From Clostridiales bacterium (GTDB lineage: Bacteria > Bacillota > Clostridia > Tissierellales > Sedimentibacteraceae), in NCBI GenBank assembly GCA_003487955.1, contig DNNJ01000231.1, positions 1-5,474 on the forward strand: 5,474 nucleotides of DNA, given 5' to 3'. Shown one piece after another: positions 5,466 to 5,474 of the stretch. The notes below the pieces were generated by a model. The model was given only the letters and a program-made list of their open reading frames with translations. It did not search any database and was not told where the DNA came from. Every line of letters begins with the position of its first letter. Position 1 is the stretch's first letter. Position numbers and translations under genes: made by a program.

Positions 5466-5474
5466 GTAAGTAGA

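Noticed and set aside
5256..5474. CRISPR array or tRNA gene in the right-hand intergenic region
   Set aside because: The repeats are inverted rather than regularly spaced direct repeats, and no tRNA cloverleaf or T-loop GTTCGA-type signature is seen.

Overview
The window is an AT-rich segment (a 60-base sample of nifU counts about 35% GC) from a low-GC Gram-positive bacterium, most likely an anaerobic member of the Clostridia. The evidence is strong GGAGG-type ribosome binding sites, TTGACA/TATAAT promoters, a Clostridium-type NifS/NifU pair behind an IscR-family regulator, and an alanyl-tRNA synthetase with the Cys-rich insert common in Firmicutes. I cannot name the genus. All supported genes lie on the + strand.

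Layout: positions 2-319 are the 3' end of an unrecognised gene whose product ends in an extremely acidic, Cys-containing tail; an intrinsic terminator follows (324-349). A near-consensus promoter (377-405) starts the iron-sulfur cluster operon iscR (452-907), nifS (907-2082), nifU (2085-2513). These genes are tightly packed: iscR and nifS overlap by one base, and nifS and nifU are two bases apart. A 10-bp hairpin with a weak U-tract (2519-2541) separates the operon from alaS (2616-5255), which has its own promoter (2551-2580) and a leader of only about 30 nt. The last 219 bases hold no convincing gene. They contain a GC-richer (about 50%), palindrome-rich block (about 5269-5425) that looks like a REP/MITE-type repeat or a structured RNA. 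A good promoter (5437-5465) at the right edge points to a gene just beyond the window.

How the genes work together: NifS takes sulfur from cysteine and passes it to NifU, which builds the Fe-S cluster. IscR is predicted to sense the cluster supply and control its own operon. AlaRS is a housekeeping enzyme that charges tRNA-Ala and is probably expressed separately, with possible read-through from the operon.

I do not see a new multi-gene system here. The parts that best repay a second look are the palindromic block downstream of alaS, an in-frame A_AAA_AAG slippery heptamer at the end of iscR whose -1 frame runs into nifS, and the altered cluster-ligand pattern in IscR.
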